A DNA stretch of 64,000 nt from Puia sp963703355 (GCA_963703355.1 OY969813.1:2542001-2606000), one strand, 5' to 3'. Shown: positions 55,301 to 63,888, counted from the stretch's first letter. Numbers and translations: made by a program. Notes: a model not told the origin generated them from the sequence alone.

Positions 55301-55559
55301 AATTCTGCAATCCCGGCTGCTAATGGTAGAAGGGAAACTACAGATAGAGGGTGAAGTGATTCATGTAATCGTACAGAAATGTTATGACCTGACTAAGTTA
55401 ATGCGCAGCCTTACTGCAATTGAAAAAGAAAAACTTCCCTTACTGACGCTGGCCAGGGGTGATGAAACTTCTATTCCGGCTCATGCCCAGGTTAAAAAGA
55501 CATTTCCCGGTGAAAAAGCAGATCAGGACATATTTCACAAAGGAAGAAATTTCAGGTAA
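52332..55559 (+). CDS. dnaE2: Error-prone DNA polymerase III alpha subunit DnaE2
   Basis: 1075 residues. N-terminal PHP domain (about 1-200, FSFLRGASHPEEFVEQA), polymerase core with GRGSAANSTICYCLGIT and the catalytic aspartates D381 and D383 in DIDVDF, the IQGDMVHPYLRRR motif, and a C-terminal OB-like domain. Compared with replicative DnaE1 the C-terminus is shorter, as expected for DnaE2. I chose the ATG at 52332 because it begins MNYTELQITSNFSF, the usual start, and lies 1 bp after the imuB stop. It is the polymerase of the imu translesion cassette. Confidence 0.95.
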   Translation: MNYTELQITSNFSFLRGASHPEEFVEQAIAFGYREIAITDRNSLAGIVRAHATAKSTDLRFIPACRLDLIDGPSLLAYPTNISGYSQLSGLLTIGNLRAEKGKCHLYKEDVFGQLKDIRLIVVPPDSLNKDFDFDPSFKKELNIYREIFTERLYLAASRRYLGDDTKQLFRLSQLSSQLHVPLVATNDVYYHHPERRQLQDILTCIREKCTIQQAGFLLHQNAERHLKSQEEMLRLFRQLPHAIQATREIAEACRFNLNMLKYEYPIEITTEGRTAQEELTKLAWEGARNRYNNDIPEKASKAIIHELHFIAEMNYAAYFLTVYDIVRYARAQQILCQGRGSAANSTICYCLGITSIDPAKFELLFERFISSARNEPPDIDVDFEHERREEVIQYIYSKYGRDRAAIVATVTQERQRGSIRDVGKAMGLSVDILNRISKTVWEFTPEWFEGKNIKEQGLNPDDKLLKKTLELTEQLMGFPRQLGQHTGGFVISNGKLSDLCPVMNARMEDRTCIEWNKDDIDALGFLKIDVLALGMLTCIRKAFDLAKLHYGLDLTLANIPQDLPEVYDMICHADTIGVFQIESRAQQSMLPRLKPRNFYDLVIEVAIVRPGPIQGDMVHPYLRRRNGEEPVEYPSKDLEEILGRTLGIPLFQEQAMKIAITAAGFTPSEADELRRSMATFKAQGMVKRFEEKLISGMTQRGYERTYAQRVFKQLEGFGSYGFPESHAASFALLVYVSSWLKCFYPDVFACALLNSMPMGFYQPAQIVIDARKHDVEVRPVDINLSDWDNKLEEKSGKYCAMRLGFRQVKGIRQEDMQLLITHRTKQYTSIVALRDVGISQAVLEKLADADAFNSIGLDRRQALWEISTGNDQPIGLFAGQKMNDAEEENVNLPVMRTSEHVVHDYASMSLSLKAHPVHFVREKLEQLHILSTASLSSCKDKDLVKVAGLVLVRQRPGTASGICFITIEDETGCANLVVFENLFNKFRKEILQSRLLMVEGKLQIEGEVIHVIVQKCYDLTKLMRSLTAIEKEKLPLLTLARGDETSIPAHAQVKKTFPGEKADQDIFHKGRNFR

Positions 55560-55592
55560 AATGTAAAAGAGATGTTTAAACCTTCTTCTTTC

Positions 55593-55613
55593 CCCACAGT
55601 CACAACGTGTGGG
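55593..55613 (+). terminator. Probable terminator after dnaE2
   Basis: CCCACA and TGTGGG form a 6-bp stem around a 9-nt loop, followed after three bases by a run of T (ATTTTTG). It lies about 34 bp after the dnaE2 stop and before the PorT-like gene. Confidence 0.5.
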
Positions 55614-55649
55614 TACGATTTTTGACGCGTATCCCTTAACCATACTATT

Positions 55650-56240
55650 ATGAAAAAAGTATTCTTCTTTTTCCTCATCATTTTTTCATTATCCCAATCA
55701 GTAACGCACGCACAGGGCTTTCACCTGGGTATTAAGGCAGGGACCAACAACAGTATGCTAACAGGAAATTCTTTCAGTGATGGTTTCAACTGGAGTTTTA
55801 TGGCCGGCGCATTTGCAGAAATCAATTTTACCAGCAAATGGGGCATTCAGCCGGAAGTATTATTCAGCCAGGTTACTTCACAAACTGCCAGCAATTTTTC
55901 AGATGCCTATCAGGAAGGAATCAACAGTAAAGACGTCAAACTTCAATATCTGAATATCCCGATTTTACTTACTTATAAACTCCCTATACCGATAATAAGT
56001 TTACAACTGGGTCCTCAATTCGGAACACTATTAAATAATAACACTTCGATTACCACCAATGGAGCAAATGCATTTAAATCAGGCGACTTCTCCATGGTTG
56101 TTGGAGCACAGGTCAATCTCCTGATGTTTAAGGGTGGCGTAAGATATGTTTATGGATTTACAAATATCAACAATATCACAGACGCCGATACCTGGAAAAC
56201 AAGGACCATACAATTGTATGTGGGATTTCGGATTTTCTAG
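55650..56240 (+). CDS. PorT-family outer-membrane beta-barrel protein
   Basis: 196 residues with a signal peptide (MKKVFFFFLIIFSLSQSVTHA). Eight-stranded barrel pattern: FHLGIKAGTNNSML, 'FMAGAFAEINFTSKWGIQPE' with LFSQ, YLNIPILLTYKLPIPI, LQLGPQFGTLLN, MVVGAQVNLLMFKGGVRYV and a terminal aromatic strand. Proteins of this group sit in the outer membrane; specific cargo unknown. Confidence 0.88.
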   Translation: MKKVFFFFLIIFSLSQSVTHAQGFHLGIKAGTNNSMLTGNSFSDGFNWSFMAGAFAEINFTSKWGIQPEVLFSQVTSQTASNFSDAYQEGINSKDVKLQYLNIPILLTYKLPIPIISLQLGPQFGTLLNNNTSITTNGANAFKSGDFSMVVGAQVNLLMFKGGVRYVYGFTNINNITDADTWKTRTIQLYVGFRIF

Positions 56241-56395
56241 TCAATATTTCTAACTATTCTCAACCACCATTATCGGTTTTGCGTACGATCATAAAACCTG
56301 ACTGTGCCATGATATTGGTGGAACTAGTTAATTTAAAAATTTCCCATCCTACCGGAAAGAAGACTCCTGTATATTTGCAATTCAAATTCATTAAC

Positions 56396-57157
56396 ATGAA
56401 ATCTATTTTACTTGGTTTACTACTTGCTCCCCTATTCTTTTTCGCTAATGCACAGCGCCCCGCTCCTGATACTTTTGAAACAGGCATGGGCACACTCTCT
56501 ATACAACCCATTCAGCATGCAAGTCTGATTTTAACCGTAAAAGGCATTACCATTTACGCAGATCCATCGGGTGTTGATAACTTCAAAGGACTAACCTCAT
56601 CACCCGACATAATTCTGATTACAGATATTCACGGAGATCATTTTGATGTTAAAACCATCGATGCGATCAAAAAAGAAAGTACAGTGCTGGTGGTTCCACA
56701 GGTTGTTGCCGACAAATTACCTGATGCAGACAAAGCGCATCTGGTTATTTTGAAAAATGGTGAAGACACAAAACAGTCAGGCATTAATATTCACGCCATT
56801 CCGATGTACAATCTTCCGGAGAGCCCTACTGCCATGCATACAAAAGGAAGGGGCAACGGTTATGTTCTTAATATCGGTGGTAAACTCATTTATCTTTCCG
56901 GCGATACACAGGGAATTCCCGAAATGCGTTCACTCAAAAATATTGACATCGCGTTTATATGCATGAATCTTCCTTACACAATGGACGTTAAAGAAGCAGC
57001 AGATGCTGTATTGGCTTTTAAACCAAAGATTGTATATCCTTATCACTACCGTGGCAGCGCCGGCTTCAGTGATGTCAATGAATTCAAACGTCTCGTGGAA
57101 GCAGGAGATAAGAACATTGACGTCCGCATGAGAAACTGGTATGCGAGTGCACAGTAG
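56396..57157 (+). CDS. Secreted metallo-beta-lactamase-fold hydrolase (UlaG-like)
   Basis: 253 residues. The start at 56396 begins a signal peptide (MKSILLGLLLAPLFFFANA); an earlier frame start is upstream of it. Motifs: 'IQHASLILTVKGITIYADPS', ILITDIHGDHFD (first metal His replaced by Asp, as in UlaG-like relatives), YLSGDTQGIPEM and IVYPYHYRGS. Expected to be a metal-dependent hydrolase; substrate unknown. It converges with the metallophosphoesterase gene. Confidence 0.87.
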   Translation: MKSILLGLLLAPLFFFANAQRPAPDTFETGMGTLSIQPIQHASLILTVKGITIYADPSGVDNFKGLTSSPDIILITDIHGDHFDVKTIDAIKKESTVLVVPQVVADKLPDADKAHLVILKNGEDTKQSGINIHAIPMYNLPESPTAMHTKGRGNGYVLNIGGKLIYLSGDTQGIPEMRSLKNIDIAFICMNLPYTMDVKEAADAVLAFKPKIVYPYHYRGSAGFSDVNEFKRLVEAGDKNIDVRMRNWYASAQ

Positions 57158-57170
57158 CTATTCGAAAGAC

Positions 57171-58391
57171 TCAATTGGAAATCATCGTATGTGATTTCAG
57201 ATCCACGGTAACAGCGTCACTTTCTGATTTCTGATCAGGATCGGCATCGTGATACTCCACCCGAATGGTTTCACTATCGCAGGTGATACGCAGATAGCCA
57301 TAGTTCGTATCATCATAGTTTTCAAATATCAATTCACTATTTACTTTATTCGGTGTACGAAGCGCCGTGCTTCCTTTTTTAGTGAGTCTTGTTACATTAT
57401 GTCCCGAGTTGCCGCAAACAATATAAGGCACGTCAAACTTTCCGACCGTTCTGGTGAAGCGTTGATAGTTATGCGCGTGACCGGATAAAAAAACATGTGG
57501 CCAGAATCCGGCTTTCTTACAACATCCGTCCATGTCATCCAGCATGGCGGGACTCGCTTTGTGTGCACTGCCACCGGTATAGGGAGGATGGTGCACTGCA
57601 ACAATAATCGCTTGTCCGGAATCTTTAACCCTGGTTAACTGAGCTGTAAGAAATTTCAGCTGATCATCATTCAGCAAGGTATATTTTCCGCCCTGACTGG
57701 AAATGATTCCCGGATCTTCGAGCACATTGCTATATAAGCCGATGATCGTGACATATGGTGCATCCAATGCAAAATATACTCCTGGCTGGGCCATGGTTGT
57801 TCTTCGTAAACCCATGGCGTCATCAGCAAGTGCTGGTTTCGCAGTAACAAAATTTCTTAAAAATGCTTCGAGCGTTTTCAGATTGTCTCCTTTGTAAACA
57901 AGGCCGTCGTGATTCCCCGGGATGGCAAGAATGGGCGCAGGATAATTTCTATAAGGATCATAAAACTGATCATAATAATATCTGCCTTCTCCAAAACTGT
58001 ATACGACGTCTCCTAAATGAAACAGAAAGGAAGGAAATATATTATCCGGTTCTGAAGTAAAATCGTTGGTCAGTTTATCAGCAACGAGATTCTGTTCAGT
58101 GGGTCCTTTGGTCGAACCCGTGTCGCCCACTGCATGAAAAATGATCTTTCCATTTTTCTTTATTTTCTTTATTTCCGCTGCACCTTCGGGACCCAGCACT
58201 TCTTCCAGTGTTAATACCAGATTGGCTCCGGCTTTTGGTTTTGGAACAGCCTGCAGTTGCTTTTTAATTACCAGATCATACAGTTTGGTATCCGAACCAT
58301 GAGGGATCTTAAACTTGGTTGGATCACCTGTTGGCTGCAACTCTGCAAATGTTGGATCAATCCCCGAAGAACTTTTTGTTGTTTTTGCCAT
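57171..58391 (-). CDS. Calcineurin-like metallophosphoesterase
   Basis: 406 residues without a recognisable signal peptide. The dimetal motifs are FHAVGDTG, LFHLGDVVY, AIPGNHDG, AVHHPPYTGG and SGHAHNYQR, as in purple-acid-phosphatase-like proteins. A terminal beta-rich part (ITCDSETIRVEYHD) follows. Phosphoester hydrolysis is likely; substrate and location are not decided. Stands alone. Confidence 0.9.
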   Translation of the reverse strand: MAKTTKSSSGIDPTFAELQPTGDPTKFKIPHGSDTKLYDLVIKKQLQAVPKPKAGANLVLTLEEVLGPEGAAEIKKIKKNGKIIFHAVGDTGSTKGPTEQNLVADKLTNDFTSEPDNIFPSFLFHLGDVVYSFGEGRYYYDQFYDPYRNYPAPILAIPGNHDGLVYKGDNLKTLEAFLRNFVTAKPALADDAMGLRRTTMAQPGVYFALDAPYVTIIGLYSNVLEDPGIISSQGGKYTLLNDDQLKFLTAQLTRVKDSGQAIIVAVHHPPYTGGSAHKASPAMLDDMDGCCKKAGFWPHVFLSGHAHNYQRFTRTVGKFDVPYIVCGNSGHNVTRLTKKGSTALRTPNKVNSELIFENYDDTNYGYLRITCDSETIRVEYHDADPDQKSESDAVTVDLKSHTMISN

Positions 58392-58542
58392 AAAATGAGG
58401 TTTAAAATGATTAAAACAATATCAGTATCTGCGTGGGCAATCCGGAGTTATCAAAGGGAAGGAACTGTTGGGACTTCTAATTTAATTATTTTTCTTTTTG
58501 CGCGTATCAAAACGAAAAATGATAATAAATAATTTCGGTCTT

Positions 58543-58570
58543 CTAAGGGGTCACCGTAAAAAACCCTTAG
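58543..58570. repeat. Hairpin 3' of the ABC exporter operon
   Basis: CTAAGGG and CCCTTAG form 7-bp arms around a 14-nt loop, 23 bp beyond the stop of the minus-strand ABC operon. The loop is A/T-rich and no T-run follows, so terminator function is possible but weakly supported. Confidence 0.35.
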
Positions 58571-58593
58571 TATGTTGAAGAATAACAAAAGAA

Positions 58594-60354
58594 TTAACTC
58601 GCTCTTTTCCCCTGCATGAGCATATTAACTGCATGATCAAAAGATCCCGCACGTATTACTTCTCCGGCATTCACGAAAAATATTTCGTCTGCATTCTGTA
58701 TGGTATTCAGTCTGTGCGCGATAATTACCCTTGTGGTAGATTTAGGAAGTTTATTCAGAATATCCTGGAGTATCTTTTCTGTAATGGTATCAATATTTGC
58801 AGTCGCTTCATCCAAAATCAGTAAATCAGGATTTCTCAACACAGCACGCATAAAAGCTATCAGTTGTTTTTGTCCAAGACTGATGCTTTCTCCGCCTGAT
58901 CCAATCATTGTATCCAACCCGCTTTCAAAACTGGAGAGTAGTTTCTGTAAGCCGGCATTCCGGATCACATCTTCAAGTTGCTCATTTGAATAAGAAATAT
59001 ACTGGTTATTACCGTATATGATATTATCTCTCACAGTTCCTGTAAATAAAAATGGTTCCTGAAGAATAAATCCTATTTTCTTCGTTCTTTCTGCCGGTTC
59101 CATGGCACGGATATCTTTTCCATTAAGAATCACTTCTCCCTTAACAGGATCGTATAGTCTTGACAATAAAGAAGCCGTGGTGGTTTTGCCGCCTCCCGTA
59201 GGACCAACCAGTGCATATGTCTTTCCTTTTTGCAATTCGAAGTTCACATTGTGTAAGATCTCCCTGTCGCCATCATAACCGAAATGAACATTTCTAAATT
59301 CCAACAGGGCCTGACTTTGCAGTTGCCCGTTAGAATGTATCACAGGAAGATTTGATTCCATATTTAAAATATGAGATATCCTGTCTGCTCCGGCCATTGC
59401 CACCTGGAAGTTGGTCCATAACGCTGCAAGTTGTCTTAACGGATTATAGAAGTTCGTCGCATAAGAAAGATAACTTACCAATAGACCCACAGTAAACTGA
59501 CCAATGGATATCAGGTAGATTCCAGCTGTCAATACTATTAACTGCGCCATACTTGCAAAAAAACCATATATAGGTATGAATATGTTATTCGCGACGCCGG
59601 CAGATTTAGCGGCGGTATAGTTTAACTCATTTACTTCCTCAAATCGTTTTCTGAAATAATCCCTTCGGTTGAATGCGATGATAACTTTAAAATTATTCAG
59701 GCTTTCCTGGATCTCTGCACTCAATCCGCCTGTTCTTTTCAGACTGGTTGCATTTTTATTCTTTACCCATTGTGAAGTTGCTTTTGTAAAAATGAATATG
59801 AGGATGCCGGGAACAAGTGTAACGATACCGAGCTTAAAATTTATTGTCAATAAAAAGAATCCTGCACCTACCATCGTTGCAAGTGTTCCGATGAATTGCA
59901 TGAGTGACTGTGAAAAAAACTGATTTATTTTATCCGTGTCATTATTGATACGGGAAATCAGATCTCCGGCTTTATTCTGATTAAAAAAAGCCAAAGGCAA
60001 TTCCTGCAGTTTATTGAAAACCGTATTACGCAGTTTGAATAACATACGCTGGCTGATGCCACCCATCATCTTTGTCTGTGTGTAACTAGCGCCAAATGCG
60101 ACCAGCGCAATGCATACCATCAAACCGGCATTCATCAACACACCATGAAAATCTTTGTGCACTATATATTTATCGATCGTATGTCCCATAATATACGGAC
60201 CCAGCAGTGTAAGTCCTGAGTTAATCAGAATGGCGCAAAGTGCCAGTATTAAATTGGTCCTCTCCTCTCTGATCAGCTGCAGCAGCTTCTGCAGTATGCG
60301 CAGGTTGGAAGACTTTTCCTGCTTTTTGGAAATATCATTGAGGTTGTAGTTCAT
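58594..60354 (-). CDS. ABC exporter half-transporter (second subunit)
   Basis: 586 residues: six-helix transmembrane domain (about 1-320) and ABC domain. Walker A is GPTGGGKTTT, Walker B with its glutamate is LLILDEATANID, and the H-loop histidine is in IIAHRL. The signature motif is SLGQKQ, deviating from LSGGQ. I chose the ATG at 60354 over the one at 60387. The start overlaps the upstream ABC gene by 20 bp, so the two proteins probably form a heterodimer that exports lipids, drugs or peptides. Confidence 0.92.
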   Translation of the reverse strand: MNYNLNDISKKQEKSSNLRILQKLLQLIREERTNLILALCAILINSGLTLLGPYIMGHTIDKYIVHKDFHGVLMNAGLMVCIALVAFGASYTQTKMMGGISQRMLFKLRNTVFNKLQELPLAFFNQNKAGDLISRINNDTDKINQFFSQSLMQFIGTLATMVGAGFFLLTINFKLGIVTLVPGILIFIFTKATSQWVKNKNATSLKRTGGLSAEIQESLNNFKVIIAFNRRDYFRKRFEEVNELNYTAAKSAGVANNIFIPIYGFFASMAQLIVLTAGIYLISIGQFTVGLLVSYLSYATNFYNPLRQLAALWTNFQVAMAGADRISHILNMESNLPVIHSNGQLQSQALLEFRNVHFGYDGDREILHNVNFELQKGKTYALVGPTGGGKTTTASLLSRLYDPVKGEVILNGKDIRAMEPAERTKKIGFILQEPFLFTGTVRDNIIYGNNQYISYSNEQLEDVIRNAGLQKLLSSFESGLDTMIGSGGESISLGQKQLIAFMRAVLRNPDLLILDEATANIDTITEKILQDILNKLPKSTTRVIIAHRLNTIQNADEIFFVNAGEVIRAGSFDHAVNMLMQGKRAS

Positions 60355-62083
60355 GCGTGCTTTGTTGTGACTGATAAATCTGTACATATTCAGGACTCGT
60401 ATTCATCAATACCTGGTGGGTACCTGACGCTACAATTTCTCCCTCCATCAATACAATTACCTGATCGAATTGTCCCGCTGATGCAATCCGCTGTGTTACG
60501 GAAATCAGTGTGATGTCAGGATAGTTGCGACGGACATTCAATAATATTTTCGCTTCTGTTTGTGTGTCCACCCGGGCAGTAAAATCGTCGAGCAGCAGGA
60601 TCTTCGGATTGATGGCCAGGGCACGTGCCAGCATGATTCGCTGTTTTTGACCACCGGAAAGACTGGTTCCCCTTTCTGCAACAATGGTATCCAGCTTATC
60701 GGGTAATGAATCGATATAATCTTTTAGTTCTGCCGTTTCTATTGCTTTCGCCAATGATTCATCAGTAACCTGATCACTGAATGCAATATTCTCGCGGATA
60801 CTCATGTTGAAAATAATGCTGTCCTGAAACACAAATCCAACATGACTGTAGAAAATTTCTTTGTTGTAATCGTTTATATTTTTACCATCGAATAGTACAA
60901 CACCTTCATTGGGTTTTATTAGTCCCGTGAGAAGATAGAGCAGCTGTGATTTCCCTGCTGCAGTTGGACCGATAATCGCGAGTGTTGAGCCCGCATCTAC
61001 GGAAAAGCCAATATGTTTTAATACAGGTTTTTGTCCGTAAATAACCGAAACATTTTCCAAAGAAATATTTCCCTGAAGGGATTGTTTAATCGTTCCTGTA
61101 TCAGGTGTATCGGGTAGATCGAGAACAAATTTTATTCTGGTATAACTTGCGGAAGACTGTGCAATCACATTACTCATGAACCCAATCATGATGATGGGGA
61201 AAATAAGCAAAGAGAGATAACTGTTGAATGCGGCAAAGTCACCGAGTGTCATCGTATTCATGATCACAAAATGACCACCGAGTGTAAGTATGGTGATGCC
61301 GGCAAAACTTGCGGTCAGTACAATGATTGGTATCAACCACGCAAAGAGACGAAGTACACTCAATCCCAGATTTTTCGCCTGTTCATTCGCCGCAAGGAAT
61401 TTTTCGTACTCAGGTTGTTGAGAATTGATAACGCGTATAAGTGCAGAACCAAGAATGCTTTCATTAATTACTTTATTCAGTCTGTCAATGATTTCCCTTC
61501 CTTTCATAAAAATGGGTCTCACCCTTTTCGTTACCATATAAAATGCAATGGCGATAATGGGAATGATGGTGATCACGGCAAAGGCCAGTTTCCAGTTAAT
61601 GGAAAACAACATGAAGCATGCACCAATTATTATTATGAGAGAAGATGCAATGGTTACGATAGCTTGCGACACAAACAGTTTAACAGAATCTACGTCTGCT
61701 GTAAGGTTGGTCAATAACTTGGAGGGATTTGTTTTCTCTACGTAGGCATAACTCTGGATGGAAATCTTTGCTGATAGTTTTGTGCGCAGATCTCTTGCCA
61801 CACGTTCGGCCGTGTTGGTTTGCAGGATACTTTGCAGGTACGTAAAAATAAAAATGACCAGCGAGGCAGAAAGGAATTCTATTAAGATCCTTTTTAGTGT
61901 GTAGTGCGTAGGATACGAGTCAATACCACTTGCAATAATTCTCGGCAATACCAGATTTATCCCGTTACTCAGCAAGGCAAAAAATATGAGCAAAACGATC
62001 ATTCCTTTATATGGCTTCAGCAGATCGGACAAACCCGGGCCCTTTTGCTTTGGCTTGTCTGCCTTCGTTGGTTTATTACTCAT
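60335..62083 (-). CDS. ABC exporter half-transporter (first subunit, degenerate ATP site)
   Basis: 582 residues with the same layout as its partner. The signature motif LSGGQKQR is canonical and Walker A is GPTAAGKSQ, but the catalytic glutamate after Walker B is Asp (LLLDDFTARVD) and the H-loop histidine is Gln (SVTQRI). Combined with the SLGQK signature of the partner, this gives one complete and one degenerate ATP site, as in heterodimeric exporters such as TM287/288 and BmrCD. Confidence 0.92.
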   Translation of the reverse strand: MSNKPTKADKPKQKGPGLSDLLKPYKGMIVLLIFFALLSNGINLVLPRIIASGIDSYPTHYTLKRILIEFLSASLVIFIFTYLQSILQTNTAERVARDLRTKLSAKISIQSYAYVEKTNPSKLLTNLTADVDSVKLFVSQAIVTIASSLIIIIGACFMLFSINWKLAFAVITIIPIIAIAFYMVTKRVRPIFMKGREIIDRLNKVINESILGSALIRVINSQQPEYEKFLAANEQAKNLGLSVLRLFAWLIPIIVLTASFAGITILTLGGHFVIMNTMTLGDFAAFNSYLSLLIFPIIMIGFMSNVIAQSSASYTRIKFVLDLPDTPDTGTIKQSLQGNISLENVSVIYGQKPVLKHIGFSVDAGSTLAIIGPTAAGKSQLLYLLTGLIKPNEGVVLFDGKNINDYNKEIFYSHVGFVFQDSIIFNMSIRENIAFSDQVTDESLAKAIETAELKDYIDSLPDKLDTIVAERGTSLSGGQKQRIMLARALAINPKILLLDDFTARVDTQTEAKILLNVRRNYPDITLISVTQRIASAGQFDQVIVLMEGEIVASGTHQVLMNTSPEYVQIYQSQQSTHELQPQ

Positions 62084-62340
62084 ATATATACTCAGTTGGT
62101 AAAAATCCTCCCTACCCGATTGACGAATATCTGTGGATTATATTTTAAAAAGCAGTCATTTCGGGTGTACGAAGTTGACTTCTAATTGATTAAAAATCTA
62201 AACTTTCGCCGAAAATATGCCGAAAAAAAAGTCCTCCTTACCGGTTACAGAAGGTCCCTGGGTGGTTACTAATGAGTATCACGTCTAAATACCCGAAGAT
62301 TCGGATTACTCAGCATTTTATAACATCAATCCGTCTTTTT

Positions 62341-62883
62341 ATGAAAATGATTACCCCTACCCTGTCGCTTAGAACCATCCTCGGATGTGCTGCCATATCA
62401 TTTGTATTCATGTCACTGTCCTGTTGCCTGTATTTATATATTAATGCAAACCCCAGGAAACTATTTAGCGAAAATTACCGGAGGTACGAACGCATCGTTT
62501 TACGAGGTGCCGCATCCCATTCTGCACTGGAAGATGCTTATAATCAAGGAGATATGGATTCCGTGATCTCCGATTATAAAAGTATGAGTTCTATGACTCC
62601 TGAAGAATATCTGCTTGCGGGTATTGCTTTTCTTGAGAAAAACCAGCCAGATAAGGCAATTGAAAGCTTTAAAACCCTGATTAAGACCAATCAGGAGGCA
62701 AAAACTGATTTTTTTGAAGATGCGGCTGAATATTATCTGGCAATGGGTTATTTAGATAACATGCAGCCGGAAAAGGCAATGCCCCTGTTGGAAAAAATAA
62801 AAGCTGACCCGGATAACCGATATTACAGTGATGTGGATGAGCTGATGCTTCTTAAGGTGAGAACCTCAGTTGCCAAGAAATAA
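62341..62883 (+). CDS. Membrane-anchored TPR protein
   Basis: 180 residues. The ATG at 62341 opens MKMITPTLSLRT followed by one membrane helix (ILGCAAISFVFMSLSCCLYL). A periplasmic helical part has TPR-like units (MTPEEYLLAGIAFLEKNQPD, KAIESFKTLIKTN, DAAEYYLAMGYLDNMQPEKA). Scaffold role likely; partner unknown. An upstream in-frame start at 62272 would add 23 residues that look non-native. Confidence 0.75.
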   Translation: MKMITPTLSLRTILGCAAISFVFMSLSCCLYLYINANPRKLFSENYRRYERIVLRGAASHSALEDAYNQGDMDSVISDYKSMSSMTPEEYLLAGIAFLEKNQPDKAIESFKTLIKTNQEAKTDFFEDAAEYYLAMGYLDNMQPEKAMPLLEKIKADPDNRYYSDVDELMLLKVRTSVAKK

Positions 62884-62919
62884 GAAAATTGCTCCCTGAG
62901 ATACTGGTTTTTTCTAATG

Positions 62920-62974
62920 AAGTCCATAGGAAGTCCATACCTAGTCCATATTAAATCCATAGTAAGTCCATTAG
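62920..62974 (+). repeat. Five tandem 11-bp repeats
   Basis: Units without gaps: AAGTCCATAGG, AAGTCCATACC, TAGTCCATATT, AAATCCATAGT, AAGTCCATTAG. Consensus AAGTCCATANN; the second unit differs in one base from AAGTCCGTACC of the palindrome at 33359-33406. They begin 37 bp after the TPR gene, in a 605-bp non-coding gap. The rest of that gap holds a hairpin and a doubtful frame. Confidence 0.9.
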
Positions 62975-62996
62975 ATGATGCACTTGCTATGGATTT
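62953..62996 (+). terminator. Terminator-like hairpin formed by the 11-bp repeats
   Basis: Left arm AAATCCATAGTAAG (62953-62966) and right arm CTTGCTATGGATTT (62983-62996) pair over 14 positions with one G.T pair and a 16-nt loop; a T-run ending at 62999 follows. The position after the TPR gene fits a terminator, and the left arm is made of the fourth repeat unit. Confidence 0.65.
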
Positions 62997-63160
62997 TTTA
63001 TAGATTTTGTATCCATTTGGTCAGGTCGGGATGATATTATTTATGAAAGCAAAGAAGGCGTTGAAACTTGGTTGGAACCCTATTGGAATCCAACGATAAA
63101 GCGCAGTTTTGGCCTTTTTTGGACCAAAAAGAGTCAGTTTCTTACGTTTTTAACGTTAAA

Positions 63161-63447
63161 ATGGGCTGTTTTAGTGCAAAATCAAAAAAGCAATAGACCA
63201 GACCGTTACGGCTATTGCGGCAATTATCGCTACTGTGATGAAAGGGTGTGTAGCCAGGTTTTTTCGAATTCTTTTACTGACCTTATTCCTCGATCGTTTA
63301 TCGTATTTTGAAGGATATGCCATATGGTTCCATCATACACTTAGATTATCCTTTTACTTAATTCCATATTCTTTCATGGACATTCCACTTCAATTTGAGC
63401 CATTGAATGGGATATTCTTGTGGATTAAGTGCCCGGGGAAGAGCTAA
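63161..63447 (+). pseudogene. Possible small gene interrupted by a frameshift at an A6 run
   Basis: An ATG at 63161 opens MGCFSAKSKKQ and stops at 63196. Shifting frame at the run of six A (63184-63189) gives instead a continuous frame of about 95 residues (MGCFSAKSKKAIDQTVTAIA, then AIIATVMKGCVARFFRILLL) to the TAA at 63447. This could be a broken gene, a slippage site or a chance reading. No family recognised. Confidence 0.25.
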
Positions 63448-63488
63448 TATTTTAATTAGCTTTGGTTCTCAATTCTCAAGTTCTCAAT

Positions 63489-63836
63489 ATGCAACTCACC
63501 GCCAAACTCATTCAACTTCTTCCGTTACAGTCAGGAACCGGTAAAAATGGCCAGTGGAAAAAACAGGATATCATTGTTGAAACTGAAGCTACCTATCCTA
63601 AAAAGATATGTGTTTCGGTATGGGGTGACAAAATAGATGCGTCCGGTTTGCAACCAGGCAATCTGTTAAAAATAGATTTTGATGTAGAGAGCAGAGAATT
63701 TAACGGCCGCTGGTACACCGATGTCAAGGCATGGAAAATAGAAGTTGCAGGAACTGCGGCTGCTTCAGGTTCAGAAAAAGCACCCGCCAACATCGTTCCT
63801 CAAAATATAAGCAACGACGACGATCTGCCGTTTTAA
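63489..63836 (+). CDS. DUF3127 family small protein (OB-fold, ssDNA-binding-like)
   Basis: 115 residues: MQLTAKLIQLLPLQSGTGKN, KKQDIIVETEATYPKKICVS, NLLKIDFDVESREFNGRWYT, then an acidic tail ending DDDLPF. The 'SREFNGRWYTDVKAWKIE' box and acidic DDLPF tip, as in the C-terminus of single-stranded-DNA-binding proteins, are typical of DUF3127. An ssDNA or nucleic-acid role is inferred from fold and tail. The ATG at 63489 gives the usual family start. Confidence 0.85.
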   Translation: MQLTAKLIQLLPLQSGTGKNGQWKKQDIIVETEATYPKKICVSVWGDKIDASGLQPGNLLKIDFDVESREFNGRWYTDVKAWKIEVAGTAAASGSEKAPANIVPQNISNDDDLPF

Positions 63837-63888
63837 TTGTTAATTCCTGTCTGATGTAAAGACATAGTTTGCTTTCTCGTCTACCTTC

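Noticed and set aside
62920..62974. Possible CRISPR array
   Set aside because: The units are 11 bp and contiguous, with no unique spacers, and no cas genes are present.
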